From positions 248,001 through 312,000 of the forward strand of contig JAFLBH010000003.1 of NCBI GenBank assembly GCA_017303905.1: a stretch of 64,000 nucleotides of DNA. The letters are read 5' to 3'. This stretch comes from Bacteroidota bacterium. Lineage in GTDB: Bacteria; Bacteroidota; Bacteroidia; B-17B0; Aurantibacillaceae. Both the position numbers and the translations under genes were made by a program. This document shows, piece after piece, positions 1 to 9,893 of this stretch. How positions within the stretch are numbered: the stretch's first letter is position 1; the number at the start of each line of letters is the position of its first letter. The notes beneath the pieces are model-generated. The model made no database searches. It was given only the letters and a program-made list of their open reading frames with translations, and had not been told where the DNA came from.

Positions 1-1075
1 CCACAGCGTTTGAAGAACATCCCAAAGAAGTTCCGGTTACTGTATAAGTTGAATTGGAAGATGGTGTATAAGTAGCGCTAGCACCTGTACCGCCTCCGCT
101 TGTCCAAACATACGTTGATGCACCACTGGCATTAAAGGTTACTGAGTTTCCTGAACAAATGGTTTGATTTGCATTAGAAACAGCCACTGTTGGATTAGGA
201 TTTACTACAATGTTTCTTACAGCTGTACCAACACAACCATTCGCATTCGCTCCTAACAATGTATAGGTTGTACTTGCAGCAGGAGTCGGAGCTATTGGAT
301 TTCCTGTAATTGATCCCGGCATCCAAGTATAAGACGTTGCTCCGCTAGCGGTTAAGGTAGTACTTTGTCCGGCACAAATTGCCGTATTACTTGCTACCGC
401 ATTTACTGTAGGTAAAGAATTAACTGTAATGCTTCTAACAGCAGTATTTGTACAACCTGCAGTTGAAGTTCCGGTTACTGTATAAGTAGTATTAACTGTT
501 GGAGAAACAGCCACACTCGCTCCGGTTAAATTCCCCGGCATCCATGTGTACGTTGATGCACCACTCGCAACAAGGGAAGCATTTGAACCAATACAAACTG
601 CGCTACTACTTCCTGCGGTGCTCACCGTTGGAAGTGGATTTACACTTAAAGTTTTAACTGCCGTATTCCTACAACCGTTAGATCCGGTTCCTGTTACTGT
701 ATAATTTGTTGTGATAGTTGGTGACACAGCAATAACCGCTGTTGTTGCCGATGTATTCCATGTGTATGTTGTAGCGCCTGATGCTGTTAAATTTGTTGTG
801 TTACCAATACAAACAGAATTAACACCGCTTACAGAAACACTTGGTAAAGCATTTATCGCAACGTTTGCTACAGCTGTTGAAGAACATCCGCCATTATTTC
901 CGGTAACTGTATAAGAAGTAGGTGCAGATGGAGAATACGTTGCACTTGATCCTGTTCCTCCTCCACTTGTCCAGCTATACGCCGAAGCTCCGGATGCGCT
1001 GAATGTAACCGGACTTCCGGCACACACTGTTTGACTTGCATTTGAAACTAATACTGTAGGAGTGTTGTTAACCGT
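1..1075 (-). repeat. Tandem ~217 bp coding repeats (Ig-like modules)
   Basis: The conserved 'C-x-G' coding block recurs at about 154, 374, 593, 809 and 1022, a spacing of 220, 219, 216 and 213 bp. This equals ~72-73 residues per module. The copies are diverged but keep the same order of motifs (SYTWTSGG-like strand, then VCxG, then TVTG). The array continues past the left edge. It is in-frame domain duplication inside the large exported protein, not a non-coding array. Confidence 0.75.
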
Positions 1076-3595
1076 TATAGTTTGTGTTGTTAATGTACCG
1101 GGACCACTTCCGTTACTTGCCACCATGGAAACAACATATGTACCGCCGGTTGAAAAATTAACGGTTGGGTTTTGAGAAGCCGAAGTATTTACGGTAACAC
1201 CTGCTGATGGTGTTACGCTCCAGCTCCAAGTAGTTGGGGCATTGCTCGACTGATCATTAAATACTGTATTTTGTCCGGCACAAATTCCGGCAGCAGCTAC
1301 TGAAAAACTTGAAACAGGAGGAGCGGCAGAAATTACATCTACCATCCAAACACCGCGACCGTAAGTAGCTGCGATTAATTTTGTTGGATTAGCCGGAGAT
1401 ATTTCCATGTCAAACACAGGTGTATTTGGTAAACCTGTATTATAAAGTGTCCAAGTTGAAGATAAATTATCTCTATAATAAACACCAACATCCATTCCAA
1501 CATATACCATATCATTCGTTCCAACCTGATAAACGGAACAATTAGCAGGAAGGTTTGGAAGATTGGATGTATAATTCGTCCATGTAGTTCCGCCATTAGT
1601 ACTCATGAATACTTTATTTCCGGCTGAATAACCACTTAATGTAACCCATAATTTATTTGCATCCGTTGGAGAAACTGTAATGAATGTTGGCGCGCCGCTT
1701 CCTGTAGGAACGGTTCCTGTAATATTTGTCCAAGTAGCACCGGCATCCGTTGTTTTCCAAATAGCAGTTCCCTTTATTACATATAAAATATTTCCATTGG
1801 TTGGTGCAATTGCAAACTCAACTATAGTTGAAGTGCCACTCATACTACCTGCAGTTGCCGTAAAATTCACACCTTTGTTTGTTGAGCGGAACATTTGCTG
1901 GCGTCCGGCCCACACGTTATTCGCGTTAGAAGGATCTTGTTTCCAAGGCGAAACCCAGTTACCTGTACCGGATAATCCGCTTGGTGTATTCCAGCTTGCA
2001 CCGGTATTTGTTGAATACCTGAATGCACCGCTATAGTACGAGGCAAACATATTCGCGTTATTTGTTCTGTCAATAAAACAATCCATTCCATCACCACCCA
2101 TACGAGCCGCATAAGTTGTTCCATTCCAATAACTGGTTCCATTATCCTGATGTCCGGTAATCCAAAAATTAGCGGTTAAGGCTGATGTTCCAATTTTGTA
2201 GATTTGAGAAATATTCATTAAACCAGAAATCTCTTGCCAGTTTGTAGCTGTTCTTCTATAAACAGTTCCATCATTACAATTGAATAAGGTTCCTGCGGCA
2301 TCATACTCTAAATCGTGATGATCGGCATGTGTAAAAGGCGCGCCGCTTCCTGTCCAATGTCCATACAACGTCCAGTTTGTACCGCCATTTGTAGTGCGCC
2401 ACACGTTCACGCCACCTACTACAACTTCATCTTTGTTTAATGGAGAAGCTGCGACACACAAATCATACCAGCCTTGTCCACCGGTATCGCTTCCTGTGCT
2501 ACTCCATCCCAATAAATTTGGAGATGTTGCCATCGTTGAAAAACTCACTGCACTGTTTGTAGAACGGTAAAATCCTTGAAAGCCACTATTAGAACTTAAT
2601 GAAGCTAAAACATAAACATAATTAGGGTCGTTCGGTGTTACTGCAACAGCCATACGATTAACTCCAGTTGTTGGCAAACCTGCATTTACCGTTGCCCATG
2701 TTGCTCCACCGTCGTTAGAAATTCTGAATGTTGCGCCACCCGCGTAAACCGTATTCGGATTTCCGGGCTTGAACTCTAAATCATGAGTACTTGTTGTAAA
2801 TACTTGCGTCCATGATGTACCGGCATTTGTGGTTCTGTATATTCCAACATTTGTTGCGGCAATAAGAATTTGAGGGTTGGTTGGGTTAATTATTAATCTA
2901 CGAATAGTGCGTCCTTGATTAACAGTCCAAGCTAAACCTGTAGCTGCCCAAGTGTTTCCACCATCAATTGATTTCAATATTCCTGTTGAATAAGTATCCC
3001 CGGCATCACCATCACCTGTTGCTAAATACATAATGTTAGGATTGCTTGGATCAATTGCTAAATCAGAACATCCGGTAACCGTTAAGAAATCAGTGTTGGT
3101 TGTCCAACTTGTACCTCCATTGGTAGATTTCCATAAACCACCTGCCGGTGCGCCCACAAATAAAGTGTTAGAGCCGGCAGGATGAATGGTGATAAAATTT
3201 AAACGACCGGATTTTAAAAGCTGACCGCCTGCACTTCCGCTTATAGCTCCAAAAGGACCCACAGCCGTCCATGTAGAGGATGCGATCATATTTGGATTAC
3301 TTAATTTTTGTGTAGAATTATTCTGAAGGAAAGTCTCAAAATTTTTCATGTTTTGAGACGGCAAGGTTAAATCCCCTGAAGGGTAAACACGCGGTTCCAT
3401 GTAATTTTCCCAACGCTTAAATTGTTTCCAACCCTTACCCTTTTCGGTGGGGTCGTGAGTTGTAAAATAATTATTGAAAGCTGCTTGGATTGTATAAAAA
3501 TTTGATCCAGGCTGTTCCATCATATCTACCCAATCTTGCGCAATAAAATTTAAGCTGTAAAAGCTTAAAATGAAAAAAGCATATAATTTTTTCAT
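1..3595 (-). CDS. Large exported Asp-box and Ig-like repeat protein, T9SS cargo type (C-terminus off the left edge)
   Basis: The frame is open from an ATG at 3595 (minus strand) to the window edge, at least 1198 residues; I checked that it is in phase near 3298, 1678 and 118. The first ~19 residues form a signal peptide (MKKLYAFFILSFYSLNFIAQ). Residues ~70-750 hold many copies of the Asp-box/BNR pattern (S-x-D/N-G-G-x-T-W), typical of sortilin/VPS10-like beta-propellers. A PKD-like domain follows, then at least five ~72-residue Ig-like modules each with a conserved C-x-G. Proteins of this build in Bacteroidota normally end in a T9SS sorting domain; here that end lies outside the window, so T9SS export is inferred. 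A role in adhesion or extracellular binding is possible, but no catalytic motif is seen. Confidence 0.85.
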   Translation of the reverse strand, partial: MKKLYAFFILSFYSLNFIAQDWVDMMEQPGSNFYTIQAAFNNYFTTHDPTEKGKGWKQFKRWENYMEPRVYPSGDLTLPSQNMKNFETFLQNNSTQKLSNPNMIASSTWTAVGPFGAISGSAGGQLLKSGRLNFITIHPAGSNTLFVGAPAGGLWKSTNGGTSWTTNTDFLTVTGCSDLAIDPSNPNIMYLATGDGDAGDTYSTGILKSIDGGNTWAATGLAWTVNQGRTIRRLIINPTNPQILIAATNVGIYRTTNAGTSWTQVFTTSTHDLEFKPGNPNTVYAGGATFRISNDGGATWATVNAGLPTTGVNRMAVAVTPNDPNYVYVLASLSSNSGFQGFYRSTNSAVSFSTMATSPNLLGWSSTGSDTGGQGWYDLCVAASPLNKDEVVVGGVNVWRTTNGGTNWTLYGHWTGSGAPFTHADHHDLEYDAAGTLFNCNDGTVYRRTATNWQEISGLMNISQIYKIGTSALTANFWITGHQDNGTSYWNGTTYAARMGGDGMDCFIDRTNNANMFASYYSGAFRYSTNTGASWNTPSGLSGTGNWVSPWKQDPSNANNVWAGRQQMFRSTNKGVNFTATAGSMSGTSTIVEFAIAPTNGNILYVIKGTAIWKTTDAGATWTNITGTVPTGSGAPTFITVSPTDANKLWVTLSGYSAGNKVFMSTNGGTTWTNYTSNLPNLPANCSVYQVGTNDMVYVGMDVGVYYRDNLSSTWTLYNTGLPNTPVFDMEISPANPTKLIAATYGRGVWMVDVISAAPPVSSFSVAAAGICAGQNTVFNDQSSNAPTTWSWSVTPSAGVTVNTSASQNPTVNFSTGGTYVVSMVASNGSGPGTLTTQTITVNNTPTVLVSNASQTVCAGSPVTFSASGASAYSWTSGGGTGSSATYSPSAPTSYTVTGNNGGCSSTAVANVAINALPSVSVSGVNSVCIGNTTNLTASGATTYTWNTSATTAVIAVSPTITTNYTVTGTGSNGCRNTAVKTLSVNPLPTVSTAGSSSAVCIGSNASLVASGASTYTWMPGNLTGASVAVSPTVNTTYTVTGTSTAGCTNTAVRSITVNSLPTVNAVASNTAICAGQSTTLTASGATSYTWMPGSITGNPIAPTPAASTTYTLLGANANGCVGTAVRNIVVNPNPTVAVSNANQTICSGNSVTFNASGASTYVWTSGGGTGASATYTPSSNSTYTVTGTSLGCSSNAV

Positions 3596-3705
3596 GTGTG
3601 GGGGTTTAAAGTTTAAGTAATAATACAAAAGCAAAAACTAAAAGTCAAGCCAAAGTTTTGAGCATTAGATTAAATTACACCTTTTTGCGACCAAAAATTG
3701 GAATG

Positions 3706-4278
3706 CTAAAACCCTCCTACAAATCCGATTTGAATGATAGGGTTAGAATAGGGAGAATATACACTTTGATTAAGATTCCAAAAACCACTGGCGATGGCAT
3801 AGAAATTATCACTGATTGGATAGCGCAAGCCTCCACCTACTAAAATATTATCAATCCAAATTCTTGCATTGGGAGATTTAGAATAAAAATCATCGCGATT
3901 TATTCTATCCCATCCCACCTGAGCAAATACATTTTCCAAAATAAAATAACGCGCGTAAATTCTTCCTCCCCACAAATTAGTCCTGTAGGTATAATTAAAG
4001 TATTTGTAACTGTAATAATTATAAATAGCCCCCACACCCATCGAATACTTTTTGGTAATCTGAATGCCAACCAAAGGAGAGATATCTACGAATGTAGGAT
4101 TACCAAACCAGGCGCCTAAATTTACTCCCCAAAACAAACGATCGGTAAACCGAATTTTATCATCCGAATTTTTCCGGCTAACTGTATCTTGCACATAATC
4201 GTACTGACTTAACATACGGCAAGGTTGTGCCAAACAAAACACAAGTATCAAAATTCTTATAATTTTATAAAAACGCAT
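3706..4278 (-). CDS. Small outer-membrane beta-barrel-like protein, unknown function
   Basis: I take the ATG at 4278 because it puts a clean signal peptide at the N-terminus (MRFYKIIRILILVFCLAQP); an ATG at 4308 would add ten charged residues before it. The mature part alternates aromatic/hydrophobic and polar residues in strand-length blocks and ends in GFVGGF, a C-terminal phenylalanine as in many outer-membrane barrels. There is no recognisable enzymatic motif. It is transcribed away from the SDR gene at 4320, with a short shared upstream region. Function unknown; membrane location is inferred from the strand pattern. Confidence 0.7.
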   Translation of the reverse strand: MRFYKIIRILILVFCLAQPCRMLSQYDYVQDTVSRKNSDDKIRFTDRLFWGVNLGAWFGNPTFVDISPLVGIQITKKYSMGVGAIYNYYSYKYFNYTYRTNLWGGRIYARYFILENVFAQVGWDRINRDDFYSKSPNARIWIDNILVGGGLRYPISDNFYAIASGFWNLNQSVYSPYSNPIIQIGFVGGF

Positions 4279-4319
4279 TGCCTTTTTAAACCGTATATTT
4301 ACATACAAATTTACTGAAT

Positions 4320-5012
4320 ATGTTTATTGTTGTAACAGGTGCTTCCCGCGGAATTGGCTTAGAAATTGTTAAACAATTTCTGGCTGATGAGGAAAATACA
4401 GTTTTGGCTGTTTCGCGCAACGCCCGTGAATTAGATAAGTTAAAAAAATCAAATGCCAATCTGATAACTGTTTATGGCGATTTAACAAAAACTTCCGTGT
4501 TAAACAGTATTGCTTCACTTATTGATAAAAACGGGAAACGTGTTGACATATTAATTAATAATGCCGGTGCAATCGTCAATAAACCATTTGAAAAAATCAA
4601 ATCCGAAGAAATTCAACAAGTTTACTCTGTGAATGTTTTTGCTCCGTTTCTATTAATTCAAAAACTTCTTCCGCGGATGGGAAAAAAATCGAAATCTCAC
4701 ATCGTCAATATCGGAAGCATGGGTGGATTTCAAGGCAGTTCCAAATTTGCAGGATTAAGCGCTTATTCATCTTCCAAATCGGCCATTGCAGGATTAACAG
4801 AATGCTTAGCTGAAGAATTAAAACCTAAAAACATTACCGTTAATTGTTTGGCTATTGGTGCAGTGCAAACTGAAATGTTAAGTAAAGCTTTTCCAGGATT
4901 TAAAGCGCCGCTTCAACCTCAACAAATGGCTAATTACATTGTTGAGTTTGCGTTAACCGGACATCAATATTATAACGGAAAAATATTACCTGTTTCATCA
5001 ACCACACCATAA
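4320..5012 (+). CDS. Short-chain dehydrogenase/reductase (SDR)
   Basis: A 230-residue classical SDR. The nucleotide-binding motif TGASRGIG is at residues 6-13 and NNAG at 80-83. The catalytic set is Ser133 (NIGS), Tyr149 and Lys153 (YSSSK). The length is typical for a single-domain cytoplasmic NAD(P)-dependent oxidoreductase. The substrate cannot be read from sequence; the TGASRGIG motif with a following basic residue is compatible with NADPH. One base separates its stop from the next gene (5014), and that gene overlaps the TonB receptor, so the three are probably co-transcribed, which does not define the substrate. Confidence 0.88.
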   Translation: MFIVVTGASRGIGLEIVKQFLADEENTVLAVSRNARELDKLKKSNANLITVYGDLTKTSVLNSIASLIDKNGKRVDILINNAGAIVNKPFEKIKSEEIQQVYSVNVFAPFLLIQKLLPRMGKKSKSHIVNIGSMGGFQGSSKFAGLSAYSSSKSAIAGLTECLAEELKPKNITVNCLAIGAVQTEMLSKAFPGFKAPLQPQQMANYIVEFALTGHQYYNGKILPVSSTTP

Positions 5013-5013
5013 C

Positions 5014-5475
5014 ATGAAAACATTATTTTATCTTTTATTGCTTCCTGTCTTGACATTTTCTCAAGTGAAAGTAAATATTAATGTATTGCAAAAACAAACT
5101 TATTGTGGCGGCGCGCGACCAACACCTGAAATTACGGCCCAATATGAAAAGCCAATTCCGTATGCGAATAAGAAACTAATTATCGTTTCTTCCAATGGAA
5201 AAGTAGACTCGACCACAACAACATCAAAGGGATATTTAAAGGTGCGTTTAAAACCGGGTGCCTATAAATTATATGAGCCATGGCGTTATCATAAACAAAC
5301 TCCAAATGGCAGCGATATCAAAAACTTTGATAAAGATTGCTTACAAAAACAATGGGAAAAGGTCGATATAATTATCGATGCGCAGAAAAAACGCCAGCAA
5401 ATTACCATGGATATCGATGATACGTATTGTCCGCACACCTTACCTTGTGTTTTAAACCCTCAAATGCCTGAATAG
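5014..5475 (+). CDS. Small exported protein of unknown function
   Basis: A 153-residue protein with an obvious signal peptide (MKTLFYLLLLPVLTFS, cleavage near residue 16). The mature part has four cysteines (CGG, DKDC, DDTYC, LPC), which could form disulfides in the periplasm or outside the cell. The middle has the look of a small beta-sandwich carrying peptide-regulatory-like strands (YANKKLIIVSSNGKVDSTTTTSKGYLKV is divided by the cleavage of strands, no active site seen). It sits 1 bp after the SDR and its TAG stop shares a base with the GTG start of the TonB-dependent receptor, suggesting a functional link with that receptor. I do not recognise a named family. Confidence 0.75.
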   Translation: MKTLFYLLLLPVLTFSQVKVNINVLQKQTYCGGARPTPEITAQYEKPIPYANKKLIIVSSNGKVDSTTTTSKGYLKVRLKPGAYKLYEPWRYHKQTPNGSDIKNFDKDCLQKQWEKVDIIIDAQKKRQQITMDIDDTYCPHTLPCVLNPQMPE

Positions 5476-7832
5476 TGAAACGCCTTTTTGTTTTATTCTT
5501 CTTAATCACATTTTCAGCGCATGCACAAAACTTAAAACAAACAGTGCGTGGTGTTGTGTTGGATAAACAAACTCAAAGTCCGATTCCGGGTGCTGTTATT
5601 ACCATTTTAAATTCTTCACCGCTAAAAGTAGCCAGTTCAGATGAAGACGGAAAATTCCGAATCGATAGCGTTCCTATTGGAAGATGGAGTGTAAAAACAA
5701 CACTTATTAGTTACAAAGAAAAAACACAAACCGTTATAATTACGAGTAGTAAGGAAATTGTATTAACAGTTGAGTTGGAAGAAAACGCGTTTCAGGCAGG
5801 GGAAGTTGTTGTTGTGGCCGAACAAGACAAAACTAAAACCAACAATAAAATGTCGACCGTTAGTTCGCGTGTGTTCTCCGCTGAAGATGCTTCACGCTAT
5901 GCAGGTAGTCGTAACGACCCGGCGCGCATGGCTGCTAATTTTGCAGGAGTGAGTGGCGCGAATGATAGCAGAAACGACATCATCATTAGAGGAAATTCTC
6001 CACTAGGAATTTTGTGGCGATTAAATGGGTTGGATATTCCAAATCCTAATCACTTTGGATCGATGGGTTCAACAGGCGGACCCATCAGTATTTTAAACAA
6101 TAACACACTTGATAATTCTGATTTCATGAGTGGTGCCTTTCCGTCGGATTATGGAAACGCTACTGCCGGTGTGTTTGATTTAAAAATGCGTACCGGTAAC
6201 AATGAGAAATACGAATACTTGGCTCAAATTGGTTTTAATGGATTTGAATTAGGAGCTGAAGGCCCCTTCTCAAAAAAGAAAAAAGGTTCTTATCTCGTAA
6301 ATTATCGCTACTCTACTCTAGCGGCTTTCAAATATATTGGATTAGATTTTGGAACCGGTGATGCCGTGCCGCAATATCAGGATTTGACATTTAAAGTAGA
6401 TTTACCCACTGAGAAAGCCGGCAAATTTGCTGTTTGGGGTATAGGCGGACTCAGTTATGTGGAGCTTTTGTCGAGTCAACAATCCAAAAAAAATAATTTA
6501 TATGGTTATAGCGGCAGAGATACTTATTTTAAAGCCAATGTTGGTGCCGGTGGTATATCACACACCTATTTAATTAACTCCTCCTCCTATACAAAATTCA
6601 ACATTGGTGCCAGTGCGCAAGAAAATTTAATTATAGCCGACAGAGTTGATACAGCCTTTACACCTTGGAAAATAAATCCCGAATACCGCAACAATTCGCT
6701 TAATATTAAATACTCCGGCAACTTTACGTACAATAAAAAATTCAACGCCCGTAATTTTATTAATACAGGTTTCTATTATGATTTTTTCAATACTACATTT
6801 ATTGACAGCATCAATAATTTTGACTCTCTCGGTTTTATAACCTTAAGAAATTACAGAGGAAATACATCGTTAGCACGTGTGTTTTTGCAATGGCAACATA
6901 AGTTTACCGAGAAACTCAGTTTAATAACCGGAGTAACTTATCAGTACTTATTGTTAAACTCATCGCAAGCGCCGGAAGCTCGATTAGGTTTAAAATATGA
7001 AATCAATAAAAAGCAAACACTGAGTTTCGGTGCAGGTATGCATAGTCAGGTACAGCCCTTGTATTTGTATTTCGCTACAGCCAAAACACCAACCGGAAAT
7101 GTGGAGACCAATAAAGATTTAGATTTCACCAAAGCTTTGCATGGCGTTTTAGCGTATGATGTAAACTTATTTAATAGTGTTCGAATCAAAACAGAATTGT
7201 ATTATCAATATCTGTACAAAATTCCGGTTCGAAGCAGAAAAGATTATTTCTCTGCCATAAATTTAGGCGCTGATTTTAATAGTCCGAATGTAGATAGTTT
7301 GGTGAGTGAAGGTACCGGCGAGAACTATGGTATTGAGATTACAATTGAGAAATTTTACAGCAAAGGTTATTACTTTTTGATTACCGGTTCTTTCTTTGAA
7401 AGTAAATATGTAGCAAGTGATAAAGTTTACCGTAATACAGCGTTCAATGGTAATTATGTGTTAAATGTTTTAGGCGGAAAAGAATTTAAGATAAAAGAAA
7501 AACATGTTTTGGCTTTGGATGTAAAAGCCACCTTTGCGGGAGGAAAACGTTACGTTCCTGTGGATTTAGCAGCCTCCATTGCTTACGGCGACGAAATACG
7601 CGATGGCACTCAAGCTTATGTAAAACAATATTCGCCTTATTTCCGACTGGATGTAAAACCAAGTTACCGCCTAAACACAAAACGTTTTACGCATGAAGTA
7701 AGTGTTGACGTACAAAATGTAACACGCCATGATAATGTGTTTCAGGAAATTTACGATTTAAACAGTAAGAGTATAAAAACCGATTATCAATTAAAGTTTT
7801 TTATAATTCCACAGTATAAATTGACGTTTTAG
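5475..7832 (+). CDS. TonB-dependent receptor with CarboxypepD_reg-like N-terminal domain
   Basis: A 785-residue outer-membrane receptor. It begins with GTG (the G is the last base of the previous TAG stop), followed by a signal peptide (MKRLFVLFFLITFSAHA). Residues ~22-105 are a carboxypeptidase-regulatory-like domain (VRGVVLDKQTQSPIPGA), the usual N-terminal extension in Bacteroidota receptors. A plug domain follows (~120-235, with IIIRGNSPLG and a WRLNG segment), then a beta-barrel that ends in an aromatic residue (YKLTF). It imports a large ligand across the outer membrane using TonB energy. No SusD partner is adjacent, so it is not a standard SusCD pair; the ligand is unknown. The small exported protein upstream may be an accessory factor. 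Confidence 0.9.
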   Translation: MKRLFVLFFLITFSAHAQNLKQTVRGVVLDKQTQSPIPGAVITILNSSPLKVASSDEDGKFRIDSVPIGRWSVKTTLISYKEKTQTVIITSSKEIVLTVELEENAFQAGEVVVVAEQDKTKTNNKMSTVSSRVFSAEDASRYAGSRNDPARMAANFAGVSGANDSRNDIIIRGNSPLGILWRLNGLDIPNPNHFGSMGSTGGPISILNNNTLDNSDFMSGAFPSDYGNATAGVFDLKMRTGNNEKYEYLAQIGFNGFELGAEGPFSKKKKGSYLVNYRYSTLAAFKYIGLDFGTGDAVPQYQDLTFKVDLPTEKAGKFAVWGIGGLSYVELLSSQQSKKNNLYGYSGRDTYFKANVGAGGISHTYLINSSSYTKFNIGASAQENLIIADRVDTAFTPWKINPEYRNNSLNIKYSGNFTYNKKFNARNFINTGFYYDFFNTTFIDSINNFDSLGFITLRNYRGNTSLARVFLQWQHKFTEKLSLITGVTYQYLLLNSSQAPEARLGLKYEINKKQTLSFGAGMHSQVQPLYLYFATAKTPTGNVETNKDLDFTKALHGVLAYDVNLFNSVRIKTELYYQYLYKIPVRSRKDYFSAINLGADFNSPNVDSLVSEGTGENYGIEITIEKFYSKGYYFLITGSFFESKYVASDKVYRNTAFNGNYVLNVLGGKEFKIKEKHVLALDVKATFAGGKRYVPVDLAASIAYGDEIRDGTQAYVKQYSPYFRLDVKPSYRLNTKRFTHEVSVDVQNVTRHDNVFQEIYDLNSKSIKTDYQLKFFIIPQYKLTF

Positions 7833-7836
7833 AATT

Positions 7837-7925
7837 GTCATTTCGAGTTTAGCCTCCGTAACGTAGAGGAGGATGCGAAAACGAGAAATCTCCTTGATTA
7901 GATTCCTCCCTGCGGTCGGAATGAC
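7837..7925. repeat. Intergenic inverted-repeat element, GTCATTTCG family (copy 1)
   Basis: The block starts with GTCATTTCGAG and ends with CGGAATGACA, so its termini are inverted copies of each other. It contains an inner CCTCC/GGAGG inversion and the block TTAGATTCCTCCCT shared with the element at 32529-32590. It lies between the convergent ends of the TonB receptor and the amidotransferase gene. It encodes nothing. As RNA it would fold into a long imperfect stem and could also end transcription from both sides. Confidence 0.7.
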
Positions 7926-7994
7926 ATTTGCTGTTTCAGCTTTATTTCAAATTTAATTCTGCAAAAATCCGCGTTATCCGCGGGAAATAAAAAT

Positions 7995-9893
7995 CTAATA
8001 AGCTCTCACGTTTTTACCTTCCATGTAATTTATGAAAGAGCGGTTGGCTACCTTATTTCCTCCCGGAGTTGGATAATTGCCGGTGAAATACCAATCGCCT
8101 AAATTATTCGGACATGACAAGTGTAAGCCTTCAATATTTTGATAGATAATTTCTAAATCTGATTTCAAATCAGCCGGACGAAGTAGCTCGGATATCTTTT
8201 GTGATATTTCTTCGGATGTAAACGTACTGTAAATTTCTTTTACCACATTCACCTGTTCTTCTTTCGGCTTTTGTACTTCAACTAATGCCTTCTCGTAAAC
8301 CGATTTTAAAACATTTTCACGACCGGTTTCTTTTAAGAGCGCGATGGTAGCTTCGAACGCAATGAACTTACCTAAAACTGCCATATCAATTCCATAACAA
8401 TCCGGATAACGAATTTGAGGAGCAGAAGAAACTACTACAATTTTCTTTGCGCCTAACCTGTCTAATATTCTTAAAATACTTTGCTTTAAAGTGGTACCAC
8501 GAACGATACTATCATCCAACACCACTAAGTTATCTATACCTTTATTTACAATACCGTAAGTAATATCATAACCTAAGTTCACCAGCAAATCACGACTTTC
8601 ATCATCAGTAATAAAAGTACGTTGCTTCGCGTCTTTGTATACAATCTTATGCACGCGTGGCTGAATCGACAATAATTTACTTAATTGTGGTTCCGCTACA
8701 TTTCCTGTTTTAAGAATTTCAGTGGCCTTAAATTTATTTAAGTAATCATCCAAGCCTTCAATTAATCCGCCAAAAGCAACCTCAGCTGTATTGGGAATAT
8801 AACTGAAAACAGAGTTTTCCAAATCGTAGTTAATGGATTTTAAAACAGCCGGTACAAGATAACGGCCGAGAGCTTGCCGCTCTTTATAAATATTGGCATC
8901 ATTACCGCGAGAAAAATAAATCCGCTCAAATGAACAGGCCTTTTTTTCTAGAGGTTCGATAATTTCCTGTTCCGCGAACTCACCGTTTTTCTTAATGATA
9001 GCTGCATGTCCGGGTTTTAATTCTTTTACAGAATCATAATCCGCATTAAACACAGTTTGAATAACAGGACGCTCACTTGCAACAACCAAAACTTCATCAT
9101 CCATATAATAAAAAGCCGGACGAATTCCGTTAGGATCACGCAACACAAATGCATCGCCATGTCCAATCATACCTGCCATTACATAACCACCATCCCAACG
9201 CTTACTACTCTCTTTTAAAATGGAGGTGATATCAATATTTTCCTGAATTTTTTTGGAAATAACCTCATTGGTTAAACCTTCTTCCTTAAACTGACGGAAT
9301 AAACGATCATTTTCCTTATCCAGGAAATGACCAATTTTTTCCATTACGGTAACAGTGTCTGCTCTTTCAGTTGGATGTTGACCAAGTTCAACTAAATGTT
9401 CCAGTAATTCATCTACATTGGTTAAGTTAAAATTACCGGCAACAACTAAATTACGCGCCATCCAATTATTCTGACGACGAAATGGATGACAGGAATGAAT
9501 GCTGTTTTTTCCGAAGGTACCGTAACGAAGATGCCCTAATACGAGCTCGCCACAGAAAGGAATATTTTCTTTTTGCCAATCGGCACTTTTGTACTGCTCC
9601 GGATTTTTTCGTTGCGCTTGTACAAACAACTCATTTACCTGTGAAAAAATATCCTGTGGAGCTTTTGGTGCAATGGAACGTAAACGATCAAGATAATTTG
9701 TGCCCGGTGCAGCATCTAATTTTATAGTTGCAATTCCAGCACCGTCTTGTCCGCGATTAATCATTTTCTCCATGAGCTGGTACATTTTGTGTAAGCCATA
9801 ACGTGCCGAGCCATACTTTGTTTTGTAATAGGAGATTGGTTTTAATAACCTGATGAGTGCTACACCGCACTCGTGTTTAATTATATCGCTCAT
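7995..9893 (-). CDS. purF: Amidophosphoribosyltransferase-like class II glutamine amidotransferase (long form)
   Basis: A 632-residue PurF-type enzyme, predicted to make 5-phosphoribosylamine from PRPP and glutamine in purine synthesis. Cys9 (KHECGVAL) would be the N-terminal nucleophile after removal of a short propeptide. Glutaminase-domain landmarks follow: NRGQDGAG (46-53), GHLRYGT (~120) and GNFN (~153). The phosphoribosyltransferase signature LDDSIVRGTT is at ~459-468. It is over 100 residues longer than the common ~470-510-residue PurF; the extra length is mainly an insertion around residues 60-110 and a longer C-terminus. Long variants occur in Bacteroidota; whether this is the only PurF of the cell cannot be seen here. 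No other purine genes are adjacent. Confidence 0.82.
   Translation of the reverse strand: MSDIIKHECGVALIRLLKPISYYKTKYGSARYGLHKMYQLMEKMINRGQDGAGIATIKLDAAPGTNYLDRLRSIAPKAPQDIFSQVNELFVQAQRKNPEQYKSADWQKENIPFCGELVLGHLRYGTFGKNSIHSCHPFRRQNNWMARNLVVAGNFNLTNVDELLEHLVELGQHPTERADTVTVMEKIGHFLDKENDRLFRQFKEEGLTNEVISKKIQENIDITSILKESSKRWDGGYVMAGMIGHGDAFVLRDPNGIRPAFYYMDDEVLVVASERPVIQTVFNADYDSVKELKPGHAAIIKKNGEFAEQEIIEPLEKKACSFERIYFSRGNDANIYKERQALGRYLVPAVLKSINYDLENSVFSYIPNTAEVAFGGLIEGLDDYLNKFKATEILKTGNVAEPQLSKLLSIQPRVHKIVYKDAKQRTFITDDESRDLLVNLGYDITYGIVNKGIDNLVVLDDSIVRGTTLKQSILRILDRLGAKKIVVVSSAPQIRYPDCYGIDMAVLGKFIAFEATIALLKETGRENVLKSVYEKALVEVQKPKEEQVNVVKEIYSTFTSEEISQKISELLRPADLKSDLEIIYQNIEGLHLSCPNNLGDWYFTGNYPTPGGNKVANRSFINYMEGKNVRAY

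Noticed and set aside
1..1075. Regularly spaced similar blocks, at first glance like a repeat array
   Set aside because: They are in-frame coding repeats of ~217 bp, far longer and more diverged than CRISPR repeats, with no cas genes nearby.
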